The notes beneath the pieces were generated by a model. That model worked only from the letters and a program-made list of their open reading frames with translations, was not told where the DNA came from and searched no databases. Below, one piece after another: positions 1-8,325 of a DNA stretch of 64,000 nucleotides. The translations under genes and the position numbers were made by a program. Source of the DNA: Draconibacterium mangrovi (lineage in GTDB: Bacteria > Bacteroidota > Bacteroidia > Bacteroidales > Prolixibacteraceae). Position 1 is the first letter of the stretch. Every line of letters starts with the position of its first letter. The stretch is taken from NCBI RefSeq assembly GCF_010586825.1, contig NZ_JAAAGB010000003.1:1-64000 (forward strand). The letters run 5' to 3'.

Positions 1-1
1 A

Positions 2-1100
2 ATTTTAAATGACAACTTCTCGTTTTGTGAAGATCAGCAGCCCGTTTTAATTGAAACATTTCCCGAAGGCGGAATCCTTTCCGGTGCTGGCGTTTCAGGT
101 CTATATTTTGATCCGTCAGTTGCAGGACAGGGAACGCACACTTTAACTTACACCGTAACAGAAAACGCATGTACTGGAGAAACAGAATTCCAGGTAATTG
201 TAGATTCTGTAATTCATCCTCAAATTTTAAATGACAACTTCTCGTTTTGTGAAGATCAGCAGCCCGTTTTAATTGAAACATTTCCCGAAGGCGGAATCCT
301 TTCCGGAGCTGGCGTTTCAGGACTTTATTTTGATCCGTCAATTGCCGGCCCCGGAACGCACACTTTAACTTACGCGGTAACAGAAAACGAATGTACTGGA
401 GAAACAGAATTCCAGGTAATTGTAGATTCTGTAATTCATCCTCAAATTTTGAATGACAACCTTTCGTTTTGTGAAGACCAGCAGCCCGTTTTAATCGAGG
501 CTGTTCCCGAAGGCGGAATACTTTCAGGTGCGGGCGTTTCAGGTCTTTACTTTGATCCGTCAGTTGCAGGACAGGGAACGCACACTTTAACTTACACAGT
601 AACAGAAAACGAATGTACTGGAGAAACAGAATTCCAGGTAATTGTAGATTCTGTAATTCATCCTCAAATTTTAAATGACAACCTTTCGTTCTGTGAAGAT
701 CAGCAAGCTGTTTTAATTGAAGCTATTCCCGAAGGTGGAATACTTTCAGGAGCAGGCATTTCTGGACTTTATTTTGATCCGTCAGTTGCAGGACAGGGAA
801 CGCACACTTTAACTTACACAGTAACAGAAAACGCCTGTACTGGAGAAACCGAATTCCAGGTAATTGTGGATTCTGTAATTCATCCTCAAATTTTAAATGA
901 TAATCTCTCGTTCTGTGAAGACCAGCAAGCTGTTTTAATTGAAGCATTTCCGGATGGTGGAATACTTTCAGGCGCTGGTGTTTCAGGGCTTTATTTTGAT
1001 CCCTTGGTCGCAGGGCCGGGAACGTATTCTCTAATTTATACTCTTACAGAAAACGGCTGTATTGGAGACATTGAAATTCAGGTTGTAGTTTACGAAATAA
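2..1100 (+). repeat. Five tandem 222-bp coding repeats
   Basis: Exact 222-bp period: the motif caaattttaaatgacaac recurs, with small changes, so that units start at 2, 224, 446, 668 and 890. Units 1-4 differ at only a few positions; the fifth decays towards its end. The array probably continues to the left of the window. Such near-identical units favour copy-number change by recombination or slippage. Confidence 0.95.
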
Positions 1101-1585
1101 CAGAAGTTGATCTTGGTCCTGATCGGATTTTGGGAATAGAAGATTCAATATCATTTCAAATTCCGAACCTTGATTGTTCAATTCTTTGGTGCGATGGTAC
1201 AACAGAGACTAATCTTACACTTCTTGCCAGCGAACTGGGTTTGGGCATTCATCCGATTTGGGTAAAAGTTTTCAATGAAAGCTCTTGTTATTCATCAGAT
1301 ACGATGCTGGTTACCGTAGAAAATTTAAATGCAGTTCCGGAACATGAGGATGCCGACGAAATTCTGATCTATCCAAACCCCACAAATAAAGGATTTACAG
1401 TACAATTAAATCAAAACGAATTTATTGAGGAGCTATTACTCTTTGGGGCTACCGGTGAGATGCTAATGAATAAGCAGGCTGCAACAAGCTCCTATTTCGA
1501 TATTTCATTTCTATCAACAGGTGTGTATTTTATAAAACTAAAAACAAACCTGCGAACGGCACGAATATGCCTACTAAAATTATAA
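2..1585 (+). CDS. Secreted repeat protein with T9SS C-terminal sorting domain (5' truncated by window)
   Basis: The frame is open from position 2 to the TAA at 1583-1585, so the start lies upstream of the window; a TTG at 449 in the middle of a repeat is not a real start. Five tandem repeats of 74 residues begin at positions 2, 224, 446, 668 and 890. Each has the pattern FCEDQQ, GG-IL-SGAGVSGLYFDP, ENxCTGE, with one Cys at each end that could pair. This pattern is common in Ig-like repeats of Bacteroidota adhesins. The fifth copy is more diverged. A further domain follows, and the last ~80 residues (YPNPTNKGF, then GEMLM, STGVYFIKL) match the Por/type IX sorting domain, which directs export across the outer membrane and cell-surface attachment. 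Role is probably adhesion or surface structure; the substrate is unknown. Confidence 0.9.
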   Translation: MLNDNFSFCEDQQPVLIETFPEGGILSGAGVSGLYFDPSVAGQGTHTLTYTVTENACTGETEFQVIVDSVIHPQILNDNFSFCEDQQPVLIETFPEGGILSGAGVSGLYFDPSIAGPGTHTLTYAVTENECTGETEFQVIVDSVIHPQILNDNLSFCEDQQPVLIEAVPEGGILSGAGVSGLYFDPSVAGQGTHTLTYTVTENECTGETEFQVIVDSVIHPQILNDNLSFCEDQQAVLIEAIPEGGILSGAGISGLYFDPSVAGQGTHTLTYTVTENACTGETEFQVIVDSVIHPQILNDNLSFCEDQQAVLIEAFPDGGILSGAGVSGLYFDPLVAGPGTYSLIYTLTENGCIGDIEIQVVVYEITEVDLGPDRILGIEDSISFQIPNLDCSILWCDGTTETNLTLLASELGLGIHPIWVKVFNESSCYSSDTMLVTVENLNAVPEHEDADEILIYPNPTNKGFTVQLNQNEFIEELLLFGATGEMLMNKQAATSSYFDISFLSTGVYFIKLKTNLRTARICLLKL

Positions 1586-1694
1586 CGAGCTATGAATTGG
1601 ATTAATATTTAAACGAATAAAAAAGATTACCGGCAGCCGTCAAATCGATAATGGCTGCAGACGATAAAATCGATAATAACAAAAAATACATGTC

Positions 1695-2345
1695 ATGAAA
1701 ACACAACAATTGTTATTTAAAATTGCCATCCTGGCTATCGTTCTCATGCTTTCAACTTGTACTGATAGTCAAAAAGATGAAGATCTTACGGTTTCCGATA
1801 ATACTGAAGAAGAGTCGTTAAAAAACAGTTCGCTGTTACAGATTGCTCCTTTAACTGAAACAGACAGTCTTGGACTAATTTTTATGCGGGAAGAAGAAAA
1901 GCTTGCGCGCGATGCTTACCTCGAATTATACTCGAAGTATGAGCACCAGGTTTTCAATAATATCTCGCAAAGCGAACAGACTCATACCAATGCTATTTTG
2001 AATTTATTAGAATACTACGATCTGGACGATCCGTTTATCGACGAAATCGGAGAATTTGAAGATCAATCACTGGCTACCCTTTTCGAAGAGCTGATGATAT
2101 TAGGAGCTATTAACCTGGATTCAGCGCTGGTTGTAGGAGCGCTTATTGAAGAAACGGACATTGAAGACATTGCTATTCTTGTTAAGGCAAGCAGTGTTGA
2201 AAACATTATACAGGTTTATGAGAACCTGCTTAGCGGATCGGAGAATCACCTTCGGGCTTTTGTTCACGATCTGAATAAAAGAGGAATTGATTATCAACCA
2301 CGAATATTACCGATCGATCAGTTTAACGATATTATAAATAACTAA
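1695..2345 (+). CDS. DUF2202 (ferritin-like) lipoprotein
   Basis: A 216-residue protein with a lipoprotein signal peptide (hydrophobic stretch then LSTC, Cys22) and an acidic, Asp/Glu-rich linker. The body matches the DUF2202 family: MREEEKLARDAYLELY near residue 65, QSEQTHTNAIL near residue 96, EETDIEDI near residue 155 and SENHLRAF near residue 188. The paired E and ExxH-type motifs are those of ferritin-like four-helix bundles and could bind a di-metal centre. It is likely anchored facing the periplasm. The function of the family is not established. It stands alone, 110 bp after the repeat-protein gene and convergent with the next gene. Confidence 0.8.
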   Translation: MKTQQLLFKIAILAIVLMLSTCTDSQKDEDLTVSDNTEEESLKNSSLLQIAPLTETDSLGLIFMREEEKLARDAYLELYSKYEHQVFNNISQSEQTHTNAILNLLEYYDLDDPFIDEIGEFEDQSLATLFEELMILGAINLDSALVVGALIEETDIEDIAILVKASSVENIIQVYENLLSGSENHLRAFVHDLNKRGIDYQPRILPIDQFNDIINN

Positions 2346-2379
2346 TCTCTGACTTTCAACGAATGAAAATCTCCTTTCT

Positions 2380-2805
2380 TTAAAAGCTAATTCGGAGCGT
2401 TATTCCGGATGTGTAGTTTTGAGGATGCGAACAATAGAATCCTCCCGGAATTAACTCCAACTGAAAGGAATCGGCGAACTGGACTTTTCGTATTCTGTCG
2501 ATACGTGATATTCCGGTCATGTACATCGTAAATCCGATTATGGTGGCTGCTACTCCCACTGTCATCAAAGTAGCCACTGTTACGCACAATACACTTGTTC
2601 CGCCCGACGAACAATCGTCGTTTAGTGCTGCTCCGCCCAAAATCCCTATTAATCCTGCCGCGCCCCCTGTTATAGCCAAAAATTCCCCTCTTCGTTCCAG
2701 GTTAATCGCTTTTTGATAATACAGATTAAGTTCCTCTTCCGAAACCTGTTGCAGATTTTTTACAGAGTAAGTTCGTTGAGCATTGCCGGCAAATACCAGC
2801 AACAT
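2380..2805 (-). CDS. Small membrane-associated hypothetical protein (start probably disrupted by a frameshift)
   Basis: From ATG 2805 the product is 141 residues, but the signal peptide is then only ten residues (MLLVFAGNAQ), too short to work. Upstream in the same frame the codons give KKLLITGLFF before that Met but no start codon. An ATG at 2846-2848 gives MNNYKK in another frame; losing one base from the T6 run at 2831-2836 joins the two into a normal signal peptide ending AGNAQ. The mature part has a glycine-rich hydrophobic stretch (residues ~45-60), a second one with CVTVATLMTVGVAATIIGF (~75-95) and a C-terminal beta-like tail. I recognise no family. Confidence 0.6.
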   Translation of the reverse strand: MLLVFAGNAQRTYSVKNLQQVSEEELNLYYQKAINLERRGEFLAITGGAAGLIGILGGAALNDDCSSGGTSVLCVTVATLMTVGVAATIIGFTMYMTGISRIDRIRKVQFADSFQLELIPGGFYCSHPQNYTSGITLRISF

Positions 2806-3002
2806 AAAAAATAATCCGGTGATTAATAACTTTTTTATAGTTGTTCATTTTTGATTTAATCAACAAGTTACAAAATAACATGCTGATATTCAACAGCAAA
2901 TAAAAATACCCACCGTTAAGCAATCTTCATTCCGTTATTATTTTATTGATTGCTAACAATCAATGTATGAACTTCTTAAAAGAACCTGAATGTTAAATAA
3001 GT

Positions 3003-4556
3003 TTAGTGCTTCAGATAAACCCCTGTAGACTTTCGGCTAAATAAGTCCCGGCCTATACCAATGCACTCTAATTCCGGAACTTCATCCATGTAACTCAAAT
3101 CACGGTTCCTACTCAATACCAATACATCTTCGTGTTTGGCCAGGTAGTTTCTTAAATCCTGCTCATTTTGAAAAACAGGAATTCTATTTGGTGAATAAAA
3201 AGCAAACGCATGGTGGAAATCTTTGTAGGCAACCACTTCCTTATGAGCACTTACAATTTTCCCATATTTTTGAACCGGTGACTGATCATCCAGAACCTGA
3301 AAAGGCTTCCAAAAAACAATAAATGTCGTTACCATAAAAGCAGCGGCAATAGCAAGCAATCCATACTCTGAAGATTTTTTTCTTAAAGCCAAGGCCGCAA
3401 CTGCTCCGATAGGTAGCATTATCATAAACCAGGCAATCCAACGGACATTTTGCAACTCAGAATATTTCATGAAAAAGAATACTGCAATTGGTATTATTAT
3501 GGCCAAAAACACCATTATATAAGTTTCAATCCTCGTTTTGCGATGCGATTCCGGATGATTACTGAGTACTGCAATAGTATTCCCAATCATCAAACTCAAA
3601 AAAGGATAAGCCGGCGAAGTATAATTTATCAACTTGGTTTGCGATACAGCATAAAAACCAACAACAACTAGTGTTGATAAAGCGGCCATCACCATCAACG
3701 GATTGTTTTTTCGTTGCTGCCAGGTTTCTTTAAACGCACGAATCGCAAATACAGTAAATGGGAGCAAACCTGCCAGTACGAAAATAAAAGGCATTATAAA
3801 CGGTCCGTGATGCCCACTTATGCCGGAATCAAACCGATTTAAATTATGCTCGAAAAAGAATATTCGTGTCCATTCTCCACCAGTTTTTACATGCACTGCA
3901 TAGTACCAGGGCAAGGCCACGGCCGCAACCAACAGAATACCCCACCATGGTTTTAGTTCCAGGATGCGTTTCCAGGTAAATGTTTTTGTAACCAGCATAA
4001 AAAGCAAAACTGTTAGTCCCGGCAACATTAAGCCAACCGGTCCTTTTGCAAAAATCCCTAATCCCAGGAAAATATACATCAAAGCAAACCACTTCCATTT
4101 ACGCGAATGCCAGCCTTCATAAAAAAAGTATATGGAAAGCGTATGACAAAGAATGAGATATGGATCGGGTGTGGCCAGCCGGAACTGGATTATGAGATGC
4201 AGTGAAGCCAGCATGGTTAAAGCCGACCACCATGCAGCTTTCTCGCTCCAGTGGCGTCGTGCAATCCAGAAAGTTGCCAGTACAACCAATAAACCGCACA
4301 AAGCCGAGAAAAACCGGGCACCAGCTTCGTTTATACCTAATAAATAATACCCGGCAATCATTCCGTAATATTCCATTGCAGGTTTATCCGTCCGAAGTTC
4401 TCCGTTGAAAGTTGGAACAATCCATTCCTTATTTTGCATCATTTCGCGCGCACATTCGGCATTTCGTGCTTCTGCCCGCTGAAAAACACTTGTTCCTCCC
4501 AAAAACGAGAAAAACAACAAACCACTAAACAACAGAATCAATAAAAAATATCTCAT
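3003..4556 (-). CDS. ArnT/PMT-like glycosyltransferase (GT39 type)
   Basis: A 517-residue polytopic inner-membrane protein. The N-terminus has the typical signature of dolichyl- or undecaprenyl-phosphate sugar transferases: TSVFQRAEARNAECAREMM (residues ~22-40) and FNGELRTDKPAMEYYG (~50-65), with acidic residues in the first periplasmic loop that bind metal and sugar-phosphate donor. About ten or more membrane segments follow, then a soluble periplasmic tail (~residues 410-517). Such enzymes move a sugar from a polyprenyl-phosphate carrier to lipid A, protein or glycan on the periplasmic side. The acceptor cannot be told from the sequence. A promoter-like element lies just upstream on the minus strand. 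Confidence 0.85.
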   Translation of the reverse strand: MRYFLLILLFSGLLFFSFLGGTSVFQRAEARNAECAREMMQNKEWIVPTFNGELRTDKPAMEYYGMIAGYYLLGINEAGARFFSALCGLLVVLATFWIARRHWSEKAAWWSALTMLASLHLIIQFRLATPDPYLILCHTLSIYFFYEGWHSRKWKWFALMYIFLGLGIFAKGPVGLMLPGLTVLLFMLVTKTFTWKRILELKPWWGILLVAAVALPWYYAVHVKTGGEWTRIFFFEHNLNRFDSGISGHHGPFIMPFIFVLAGLLPFTVFAIRAFKETWQQRKNNPLMVMAALSTLVVVGFYAVSQTKLINYTSPAYPFLSLMIGNTIAVLSNHPESHRKTRIETYIMVFLAIIIPIAVFFFMKYSELQNVRWIAWFMIMLPIGAVAALALRKKSSEYGLLAIAAAFMVTTFIVFWKPFQVLDDQSPVQKYGKIVSAHKEVVAYKDFHHAFAFYSPNRIPVFQNEQDLRNYLAKHEDVLVLSRNRDLSYMDEVPELECIGIGRDLFSRKSTGVYLKH

Positions 4557-4572
4557 TACTTAATTTTATACA

Positions 4573-4602
4573 CAAAACTATGATTTCACGACTTTAAACA
4601 AG
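4573..4602 (-). promoter_or_regulatory. Bacteroidota-type promoter for the glycosyltransferase gene
   Basis: Read on the minus strand, CTTG (4602-4599), 18 bp, then TAGTTTTG (4580-4573), a full match to the -7 consensus TAnnTTTG. The start codon is at 4556, so the predicted transcript has a short leader of roughly 10 nt. Confidence 0.5.
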
Positions 4603-4705
4603 CGAATTCTTCTATTGTTTTAATAAAAATTGTATGCTTTTTTTTCACTTCAGTCAACTTTTTTAACACCAATTTTAAATTAGATCCTTTCACAAATTTA
4701 TCTAA

Positions 4706-6577
4706 TTACTTCCCGTTTTGTACAGCCCATTCTACACATCGCAAAAGGTAATTTTCGTACATTTTATTTCCTTGTGATTCCTCATTTCTGTTCGTGTAAA
4801 AATCCGTAATCCATTTATCAATGGCCGGACTCTCAAAATCAACAGCTTCAACACTGTTCAACACCCAGGTACGCTCCATCATCGTACTATTTTCATCGTT
4901 AAGAATTCGCAAGTAGATCTTTTCTGCCAGTTCTTTTTCTCCCATGTGATACAATGATTCACCGATTAAAACTGCTGTAGCAGCTGCATCTTCACCGGCC
5001 GCAGCTTTTAATGCCGGCAATGCCGGTTCCGCATTATCAATATGAATCAATAAGCCGGTAGCCCCCCAGTAACGTATTGCTGAATCCTCATGTTTAAGCA
5101 ATTCAATGTAGTCTGGAATCGATTCGTTACCCGGCTGAGTTGCCAGTTCTGCAGCTGCCAATAATTCATCAAACGGACAAGCTGAAGACCGCATGTAATC
5201 ATACATCGATCCATCTCCTGCCCTTTTCGTGTATTCTGTTTCTGGTATCAACGCCACATCCCTGATCTCCTTCATCCAACGAACATTCTCTTTTCGCATA
5301 CGTTCCAGTACGACTTTGTAAACCGGATCATTGGCCAGATTATACAATTCGTTCGGATCGTTCTCCGTATCGTAAAGCTCTTCAACAGGTTTGGTTTGAA
5401 ATGCCATACTTTGCAAATCGTTACACTTTCCGGCCAGGTAATAATCTTTCCACGATTGGGCAGAACGGGCATTAAACAAATAAGCCAGATGCTGCAGGTA
5501 AATCCTGAAAGGCATATAATTACGAATGTAACGGTACTTTTTGTCTCGCACAGCCCGGCTCATATCAATACGTTCATCCATCCGGCTGCGGGTCATATGA
5601 ACATATTCAGGCTCGGGTTCAACTGCATTGCCCAGAAAAGCGTTGCCTTGCATGTAACCCGGTTTTTCGGCACCAATTATACTTAGCAAAGTTGGAGCAA
5701 GATCCACAAAACTGATATTGCGATCAACTGCATCGCCTGGTTTTTCAGCAGGAAAATAGTTTTTATACTTTTCAGGAATACGAATAATAAACGGCACCCA
5801 TGTTCCGGTTTCGAAAATATAACGTTTGCTGCGCGCCAGCACTCCGCCATGATCGGAATAATAGAATACGATGGTATTATCGGCCAGTCCGCTTTCTTCC
5901 AGCTCTTTTAACAGGTCGCCAACCTGCGCGTCCATATCCTCCACTTTGTCGTAATACTGCGCCCAGTCATGTCGCATCTCTTTCGTGTCGGGATGATGCG
6001 GTGGCAAAACCACATCTTTCGGTTTGTGCCTTAATTCATCATCAGGAATAAAAGGAAAGATCTGGCTTTCGTGCGTTGTTGTTAAATTGAATATGGCAAA
6101 GAATGGTTTGCCTTCAGGACAGTTTTTCCAATGTGCCTTTCGGCTGCACTCGTCCCATATGCTGTTGTAATCGCCTGCAAAATTATAATCGGTTTTTACA
6201 TTGTTGGTGCAGTAATAACCGGCTTTTCGTAACAGCTCGGGATAAGGAATAACCGACTCCGATTTCGGATAGGTGCTTCTCATTGGCTCGTTTCCGTTCG
6301 ATGCGGCATAAACACCAGTAATGATAGTATTTCGTGCAGGTGCACAAACCGGACAGTTGGCATAAGCATGGGTATAACGGAATCCTTCCGATGCCAGTTT
6401 ATCGAGGGTTGGCGTAGTTGCAAAGGCATCGCCGTAACACCCTAAATACGGACTGTTATCTTCGCTGGTGATCCACAAAATGTTTGGCCGGTTTTGCTGA
6501 GCACGAACTTGCATACTCAACAATAACGTAAATAATAAAACGATCCGGCTGATTCTTGACTGATTCAATTTTAGCAT
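4706..6577 (-). CDS. Secreted sulfatase (type I, formylglycine-dependent) with C-terminal HEAT-like segment
   Basis: A 623-residue protein with a signal peptide (ends VRAQ, ~residue 27). The sulfatase fold starts at PNILWITSEDN; the CxPxR motif is C78-A-P-A-R82, so Cys78 would be the residue oxidised to formylglycine. YSDHGGVLAR (~240) matches the second metal-site region. The usual paired Asp at the N-terminal metal site reads Glu-Asp here. Residues ~495-560 (AIRYWGATGLL, PALPALKAA) look like one or two HEAT repeats, as in many Bacteroidota and Planctomycetota sulfatases related to heparan N-sulfatase. It probably desulfates a glycan in the periplasm. No maturase (anSME) is in the window. 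Confidence 0.88.
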   Translation of the reverse strand: MLKLNQSRISRIVLLFTLLLSMQVRAQQNRPNILWITSEDNSPYLGCYGDAFATTPTLDKLASEGFRYTHAYANCPVCAPARNTIITGVYAASNGNEPMRSTYPKSESVIPYPELLRKAGYYCTNNVKTDYNFAGDYNSIWDECSRKAHWKNCPEGKPFFAIFNLTTTHESQIFPFIPDDELRHKPKDVVLPPHHPDTKEMRHDWAQYYDKVEDMDAQVGDLLKELEESGLADNTIVFYYSDHGGVLARSKRYIFETGTWVPFIIRIPEKYKNYFPAEKPGDAVDRNISFVDLAPTLLSIIGAEKPGYMQGNAFLGNAVEPEPEYVHMTRSRMDERIDMSRAVRDKKYRYIRNYMPFRIYLQHLAYLFNARSAQSWKDYYLAGKCNDLQSMAFQTKPVEELYDTENDPNELYNLANDPVYKVVLERMRKENVRWMKEIRDVALIPETEYTKRAGDGSMYDYMRSSACPFDELLAAAELATQPGNESIPDYIELLKHEDSAIRYWGATGLLIHIDNAEPALPALKAAAGEDAAATAVLIGESLYHMGEKELAEKIYLRILNDENSTMMERTWVLNSVEAVDFESPAIDKWITDFYTNRNEESQGNKMYENYLLRCVEWAVQNGK

Positions 6578-6702
6578 TTTGGTTTAGTTTTTTAGCTGAT
6601 TTAGAAAGTTTAATAAACAGTATAAAATTAACGGAAATAGTAACAATAACAATCCAGACGCAGATTATAAATCGTTGCTATTGAAGGGAGGGCACTATTT
6701 CA

Positions 6703-7311
6703 TTATGTCTGGTAATCGGTTTTATCGCGATCTTCCTCCCAATTTTCAGGATTTGAAATGATATAATTGCAAATGCGTTCAAACGATTCGTTGTTTCGGA
6801 TAATCTGATCGTGATACCGCGATTGCCAGGTAAATTCAGGATTTGTTTTTCGGGCACGTGTTGTTACCCCAATTTTAAAACCACGTATTATTGATGCCAA
6901 ATTTTTACGTTGCGGGCCAAATTGGTTGGCCGGCGGTGGCGTTGTTGGTAGAGACGCAATGCATTGCGTCTCTACGGTGCCATCCGCGCCGTTTCCATTG
7001 CCGCCGTCATCATCATCGGTATTATATTGATTTTTACCAATTATAATAATGGCATGAAAATGATTCGGCATAATAATGTATTCCCCCATGGTTAAATTCA
7101 TATCGCGGCGCAAATCAAATGTTTTTAACCATTCGGTTTCAGCAATTTCCCCAATTGCCGATAATTGCATTTCCCCATCCATAATATCCCCAAAATAATG
7201 TTCCCGGTTTTTGGTGCAAATGGTAACAAAATAGGCCGCATTACGACCATAATCCCAATTTTGTAAACGGGCCGACGAAATGCGGTATTTATTTCTGAAT
7301 TTGTCGGGCAT
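6703..7311 (-). CDS. REP-associated tyrosine transposase (RAYT, Y1_Tnp)
   Basis: A 202-residue single-strand DNA transposase of the IS200/IS605-like Y1 class. Motifs: NAAYFVTICTKNREHYFG (~24-41), GEYIIMPNHFHAIIIIG with the HUH pair at H84/H86, and TWQSRYHDQIIRN with the probable catalytic Tyr166. Residues ~95-135 form a low-complexity linker (DDDDGGNGNG, TTPPP) containing a stretch coded by a perfect palindrome (6948-6975). RAYTs are single-copy domesticated transposases linked to spread of REP palindromes. REP-like inverted repeats lie just upstream (7350-7460). It borders the cassette-like patch. Confidence 0.92.
   Translation of the reverse strand: MPDKFRNKYRISSARLQNWDYGRNAAYFVTICTKNREHYFGDIMDGEMQLSAIGEIAETEWLKTFDLRRDMNLTMGEYIIMPNHFHAIIIIGKNQYNTDDDDGGNGNGADGTVETQCIASLPTTPPPANQFGPQRKNLASIIRGFKIGVTTRARKTNPEFTWQSRYHDQIIRNNESFERICNYIISNPENWEEDRDKTDYQT
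6948..6975. repeat. Perfect 28-bp palindrome inside the RAYT gene
   Basis: The left half GTAGAGACGCAATG is followed directly by its reverse complement CATTGCGTCTCTAC, with no mismatch. On the minus strand it is read in frame as VETQCIASL inside the linker of the transposase, so the element is tolerated without breaking the gene. Confidence 0.95.
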
Positions 7312-7349
7312 AATTTATGAATATTGGAAAGGAACGCGATGGAATCGTG

Positions 7350-7460
7350 CACCCTCCGCTGGCGAGGATTTGCAATCCGCACCTCAGCCAACGGCTGAAA
7401 GTTGTTAATTTCAATTCTACCGAATTGCACACCGTCCGTAGGCTGACGGATCGGCGCGAG
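7350..7460. repeat. REP-like inverted repeats upstream of the RAYT gene
   Basis: Several short hairpins close together: GGATT-TGC-AATCC at 7366-7378, TCAGCC-AAC-GGCTGA at 7384-7398, and TCCGT-AGGCTG-ACGGA around 7435-7450. They lie between the RAYT gene and the next minus-strand gene, where REP elements normally flank such transposases. Confidence 0.6.
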
Positions 7461-7484
7461 CGGGGGTAGTTTTTATTTAATATT

Positions 7485-8120
7485 TTAGTGTCCATAAATT
7501 TCCCAGTTAAAATCTAAGTTTGTTTTGCTTTTGTAAGTTTCAATTTTATCTATAATAGATTGTCTGTGAGCAACGCCACACATAAATACGGCATTACTAA
7601 ATTTAGTATTCATGCAAAACGAATAAATATTACTTAGCATCGAGTTTTCATATTTATCTATATCATTATTAAATGTTTGAATTAATTCGTTATCCATTAA
7701 AATACTATTTTCGTATATACGCATTTCTTCATTTAATTTTATACTCACTTCGCTATTTAGAAAATCAAATCCTTGCATACGAGCCTGGGAATTAAAATTG
7801 TCTATCATTTTTTGAAAATGAATATTTTGACAAACAAGGTTGGACTTTTCCTCAAACGAATTGGGAAGTCCTTTTCCAAGCACAGGAACATATTCAAACT
7901 GGTGTATTCTACTGTATTTCTGAAGAGCTCTTATTTCCAGTTTTTCATGAAATACTCCATAATTCGAAAATGTATGTTGCTGATATTTCGAATAAGTATC
8001 TTCAAGAGCTTCAAGAAAAACGACTTCTGGAGTTATTTTTTCTAAGATTTCGCACAATTCATCGGCACTGCATTTCCCAATTTGCTTATGGACTGTACTT
8101 ATGAATGTGATACTTTGCAT
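7485..8120 (-). CDS. Hypothetical protein, possibly TraB/ChaN-like
   Basis: A 211-residue protein without signal peptide or membrane segment. The N-terminus (ITFISTVHKQIGKCSADEL, then ITPEVVFLEALE) and the C-terminus (AVFMCGVAHRQSIIDKI) resemble the conserved His and GxxH positions of the TraB/ChaN/TIKI superfamily: a His after the first strand, an acidic residue after PEVVFLE, and a terminal GxxH. The match is by eye and weak. The gene is AT-rich and sits in a cassette-like setting: 40 nt upstream of its start lies a GTTGGGC core of an attC-like site (8158-8309), and REP-like repeats follow its stop. It may be a mobile cassette gene. Confidence 0.6.
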   Translation of the reverse strand: MQSITFISTVHKQIGKCSADELCEILEKITPEVVFLEALEDTYSKYQQHTFSNYGVFHEKLEIRALQKYSRIHQFEYVPVLGKGLPNSFEEKSNLVCQNIHFQKMIDNFNSQARMQGFDFLNSEVSIKLNEEMRIYENSILMDNELIQTFNNDIDKYENSMLSNIYSFCMNTKFSNAVFMCGVAHRQSIIDKIETYKSKTNLDFNWEIYGH

Positions 8121-8157
8121 TGAATGATTTTTTGAATTATCTCTTGGTTTAAATTGT

Positions 8158-8309
8158 GCCCAACGGTGATGCTATGAGGTCATGGGGATAAGACGAGAGT
8201 CTGACAAGTCCGACCGAAACTGAGGTTGGGACGAGATTCGACTTGTCGCCCCGAAGCTTCGGGGCGCACAAACCCAGCCATGCCTTATTCCACGTGTTGT
8301 GTGTTGGCT
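8158..8309 (-). repeat. attC-like inverted repeat between two cassette-like genes
   Basis: On the minus strand it begins with AGCCAAC (8309-8303), 16 nt after the stop of the 8326-9000 gene, and ends with GTTGGGC (8164-8158), a perfect match to the GTTRRRY core of integron attC sites. The two arms pair imperfectly (GTGGAATAAGG against GGGGATAAG) and the middle holds a perfect 20-bp palindrome, CGCCCCGAAG plus its complement, at 8247-8266. An alternative is an unrelated REP-type or MITE element. Confidence 0.5.
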
Positions 8310-8325
8310 TTTAAATTTTGTTTCT

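Noticed and set aside
449-451. TTG as start of the repeat protein
   Set aside because: It lies inside a repeat and the frame is open to the left edge of the window; the real start is outside.
2945-2964. Hairpin ATTGATTG-CTAA-CAATCAAT as terminator
   Set aside because: AT-rich stem and no T run on the minus strand; too weak to call, though it lies after the glycosyltransferase stop.
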